Under the pieces are notes generated by a model. It was given only the letters and a program-made list of their open reading frames with translations, had not been told where the DNA came from and ran no database searches. A stretch of 64,000 nt of DNA from Microbacterium ginsengiterrae (GTDB lineage: Bacteria; Actinomycetota; Actinomycetes; Actinomycetales; Microbacteriaceae), in assembly GCF_014205075.1 (NCBI RefSeq), contig NZ_JACHMU010000001.1, forward strand, positions 62,001 to 126,000, read 5' to 3'. A program made the translations under genes and the position numbers. Shown in pieces: positions 62,690 through 64,000 of the stretch. Numbering within the stretch: position 1 is the first letter of the stretch; each line of letters starts with the position of its first letter.

Positions 62690-63169
62690 TCATCCGACGG
62701 CGATCCCCAGCACTGCGCCGATGATCATCCAGGGCCCGAATGCGATGCGCGTCGAGCTGTCCGCGCGTCGCAACGCCATGAGCACGAGGGCGTGGAGCGC
62801 ACCCAGCACGAACGCCGCAGCCGCCCCGATCGCGAGCACCTGCCAGCCGTGCCATCCGAGGACGAGTCCGATGAGGGCGGCGAGCTTCACGTCTCCTCCC
62901 CCGATCCCGCCCCTGCTCACCGCGCGCAGCACGGCGTAGAAGCCGCCGAGGATCACCATCCCGGCGAATGCCGCGAGAGATGAGGCACCGCGCTGGGTCA
63001 CGAGAGCGTCGGCCAGGACGAGGCATGCTGTCGCGGCGAGCGCCGGCAGGACGATGCGATTCGGCAGCCGATGGGTGCGCGCGTCGATCACCAGCAACCA
63101 GATGCCGACTCCGGCGAGAGCGAGGTGCACGACGACCACGGCGATGTCGTACCAGGCGACGGATGGCAT
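62690..63169 (-). CDS. A24-family prepilin peptidase (stand-alone, TadV-type)
   Basis: A 159-residue membrane aspartyl protease. The two catalytic aspartates are D29 (VIDARTHRLPN) and D93 in GGGDVKLAALIG, both in the normal family setting, with six predicted helices. It lacks the N-terminal methyltransferase domain of longer PilD enzymes, so it is like TadV. No pilin or Tad genes are in this window. I took the ATG at 63169 because TACTCT ends 6 nt before it; a GTG six codons upstream is also possible. Confidence 0.86.
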   Translation of the reverse strand: MPSVAWYDIAVVVVHLALAGVGIWLLVIDARTHRLPNRIVLPALAATACLVLADALVTQRGASSLAAFAGMVILGGFYAVLRAVSRGGIGGGDVKLAALIGLVLGWHGWQVLAIGAAAAFVLGALHALVLMALRRADSSTRIAFGPWMIIGAVLGIAVG

Positions 63170-63175
63170 GCCGGA

Positions 63176-63181
63176 AGAGTA
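63176..63181 (-). promoter_or_regulatory. Candidate leaderless -10 box (TACTCT) for the prepilin peptidase
   Basis: TACTCT ends 6 nt before the ATG at 63169, and no ribosome site is seen. Confidence 0.42.
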
Positions 63182-63268
63182 GGCCACATCGAGGGTTCCG
63201 CGATGTGACCCTGTGGAAAACGTCGATGTCCGATGTGCGAATTACGATCGGAGCACCGCTTGATTTAT

Positions 63269-63284
63269 TCGTAGATATATTCGA
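63269..63284 (+). promoter_or_regulatory. LexA-like SOS box upstream of imuA'
   Basis: TCGTAGATATATTCGA matches the actinobacterial LexA consensus TCGAAC-N4-GTTCGA at 9 of 12 defined positions. It lies 10 nt before the ATG and overlaps a possible -10 (TATATT) and the spacer from TTGATT at 63260-63265. ImuA' is a known SOS gene, which supports the call. Confidence 0.6.
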
Positions 63285-63294
63285 GGATGTAGGC

Positions 63295-64000
63295 ATGGGC
63301 ACAGCACTTCCGGCCCCCGCGGCTCTCCCCCTCTCGGGCACCGCTTCCCGCGCGCAAGAGGTGCATCGGCTGCGCAGTGAGATCTCTCGCATGCAGCGGC
63401 GACGCAGCGAGTCGCCGCTCCTTCCGCTCGACCCCGCCCTGGAGGGCCTTCTGCCCGACCAGGGTCTCCGCGTCGGCTCCGCCTACTCCCTGTCCCCGTC
63501 ACCGAGCCTGCTCGGAGCGCTGCTGGCCGCGCCGTCACAGAAGGGCTCCTGGTGCGCGATCATCGGCATGCCGACGATCGGCCTCGAGGCGATGAGCGAC
63601 CTCGGTGTGGAGCTCGAGAGACTCGTGCTCGTCCCCGACCCCGGTCCCCGCTGGCTCACCGTCGCCACGGCGCTCTCCGAGGTGATCCCGCTCATCGCCG
63701 TGCATCCACGCAGCCGCGTGGCCGATGCCGACATCTCTCGCCTGAACGCGCGACTGCGCGATCGCGGCTGCACACTGCTGGTCACCGCGCCATGGCCGCA
63801 GAGCGAGGCGACGATCCGCGTCGAGGACACCGAGTGGCATGGGCTGGGCTCGGGCTGGGGGCTGCTCTCCGATCGCACGGTGACCCTGCGCACATCCGGC
63901 AGACGATTCGAGTCCGGTCGCCGGGTGCGCGTGCAGATGCCGACCTCCCTCGGCCGGGTGGATGCCGCACCCACTCCCCTTCGCACCGTTCAGCCCGTGC
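63295..64000 (+). CDS. imuA': ImuA' mutasome protein, 3' truncated by the window edge
   Basis: ImuA' is a RecA-like accessory factor that works with ImuB and DnaE2 in damage-induced mutagenesis of actinobacteria. The frame opens at 63295 after a ribosome site, GAGGA, and continues to the last base, giving about 235 visible residues. Recognisable elements are an N-terminal helical part, LPDQGLRVGSAYSLSPSPSL, then ALLAAPSQKGSWCAIIGMP and LGVELERLVLVPDP, as in the family. No Walker lysine motif is clear, which is normal for ImuA'. ImuB and DnaE2 would be expected downstream, outside the window. Confidence 0.82.
   Translation, partial: MGTALPAPAALPLSGTASRAQEVHRLRSEISRMQRRRSESPLLPLDPALEGLLPDQGLRVGSAYSLSPSPSLLGALLAAPSQKGSWCAIIGMPTIGLEAMSDLGVELERLVLVPDPGPRWLTVATALSEVIPLIAVHPRSRVADADISRLNARLRDRGCTLLVTAPWPQSEATIRVEDTEWHGLGSGWGLLSDRTVTLRTSGRRFESGRRVRVQMPTSLGRVDAAPTPLRTVQPV

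Overview
The window is GC-rich, densely packed actinobacterial chromosome. Gene content and order point to the family Microbacteriaceae, most probably Microbacterium. The evidence is a bcc-aa3 respiratory gene set with the actinobacterial CtaF subunit, a dcw cell-wall/division cluster followed by sepF-yggT-divIVA, FtsR/GarA regulators, DUF3040/DUF3043/DUF6114/DUF6230-type families, PknL-type synteny, and a Ser/Thr kinase with PASTA domains. The genus is inferred from remembered gene neighbourhoods, not from a search. I saw no rRNA, tRNA, CRISPR array, intact insertion sequence or prophage; this is mostly core genome.

Layout. (1) 1-8.1 kb: terminal oxidase and cytochrome bc1 genes in two blocks. 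ctaE-qcrC-qcrA-qcrB reads rightward and ctaC-ctaD-ctaF leftward, converging on a small rhodanese gene. (2) 8.1-18.0 kb: housekeeping genes erpA, an M20 peptidase, DUF3043, pyrD, nrdR, hisD, a membrane protein and dnaE. (3) 18.0-20.9 kb: a small accessory island with a GNAT acetyltransferase gene wrecked by an internal deletion. Beside it is a three-gene secreted/membrane operon (DUF6230-like, DUF6114-like, secreted protein) divergent from a tetR gene; a perfect 15-bp palindrome overlaps the operon's -35 box. (4) 20.8-38.5 kb: rluD, lspA, divIVA, yggT, sepF, yggS, and a dcw cluster from mraZ to ftsZ with tight start/stop overlaps and no murE. mraZ is preceded by three perfect 10-bp-phased MraZ-type boxes. 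(5) 38.7-47.9 kb: an arrangement like the Mycobacterium tuberculosis Rv2173-Rv2187 region (idsA, Rv2175c-like, pknL, aroG, acyltransferase, fadD15-like), with a LysM-domain secreted protein inserted. (6) 47.9-58.8 kb: def, a MinD-like ATPase with a KAEPA-repeat tail, pyruvate carboxylase, ParA, an intergenic repeat cluster, two MerR regulators and a GarA-like FHA protein, copC and lpd. (7) 58.8-63.2 kb: a leftward srsA-srsB-srsC-like phenolic-lipid operon (type III polyketide synthase, methyltransferase, FAD monooxygenase) downstream of a CYTH protein, a small protein and a prepilin peptidase. (8) 63.3-64 kb: the start of imuA', an SOS mutasome gene, behind a LexA-like box.

How the genes work together. 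The respiratory block encodes most of the menaquinol-to-oxygen supercomplex. The dcw block makes lipid II and the divisome, with idsA as a possible supplier of isoprenoid precursor. PknL, GarA and FtsR are plausible regulators of growth and division. Many genes carry a TANNNT -10 hexamer ending 6-8 nt before the start codon with no Shine-Dalgarno sequence, which suggests widespread leaderless transcription.
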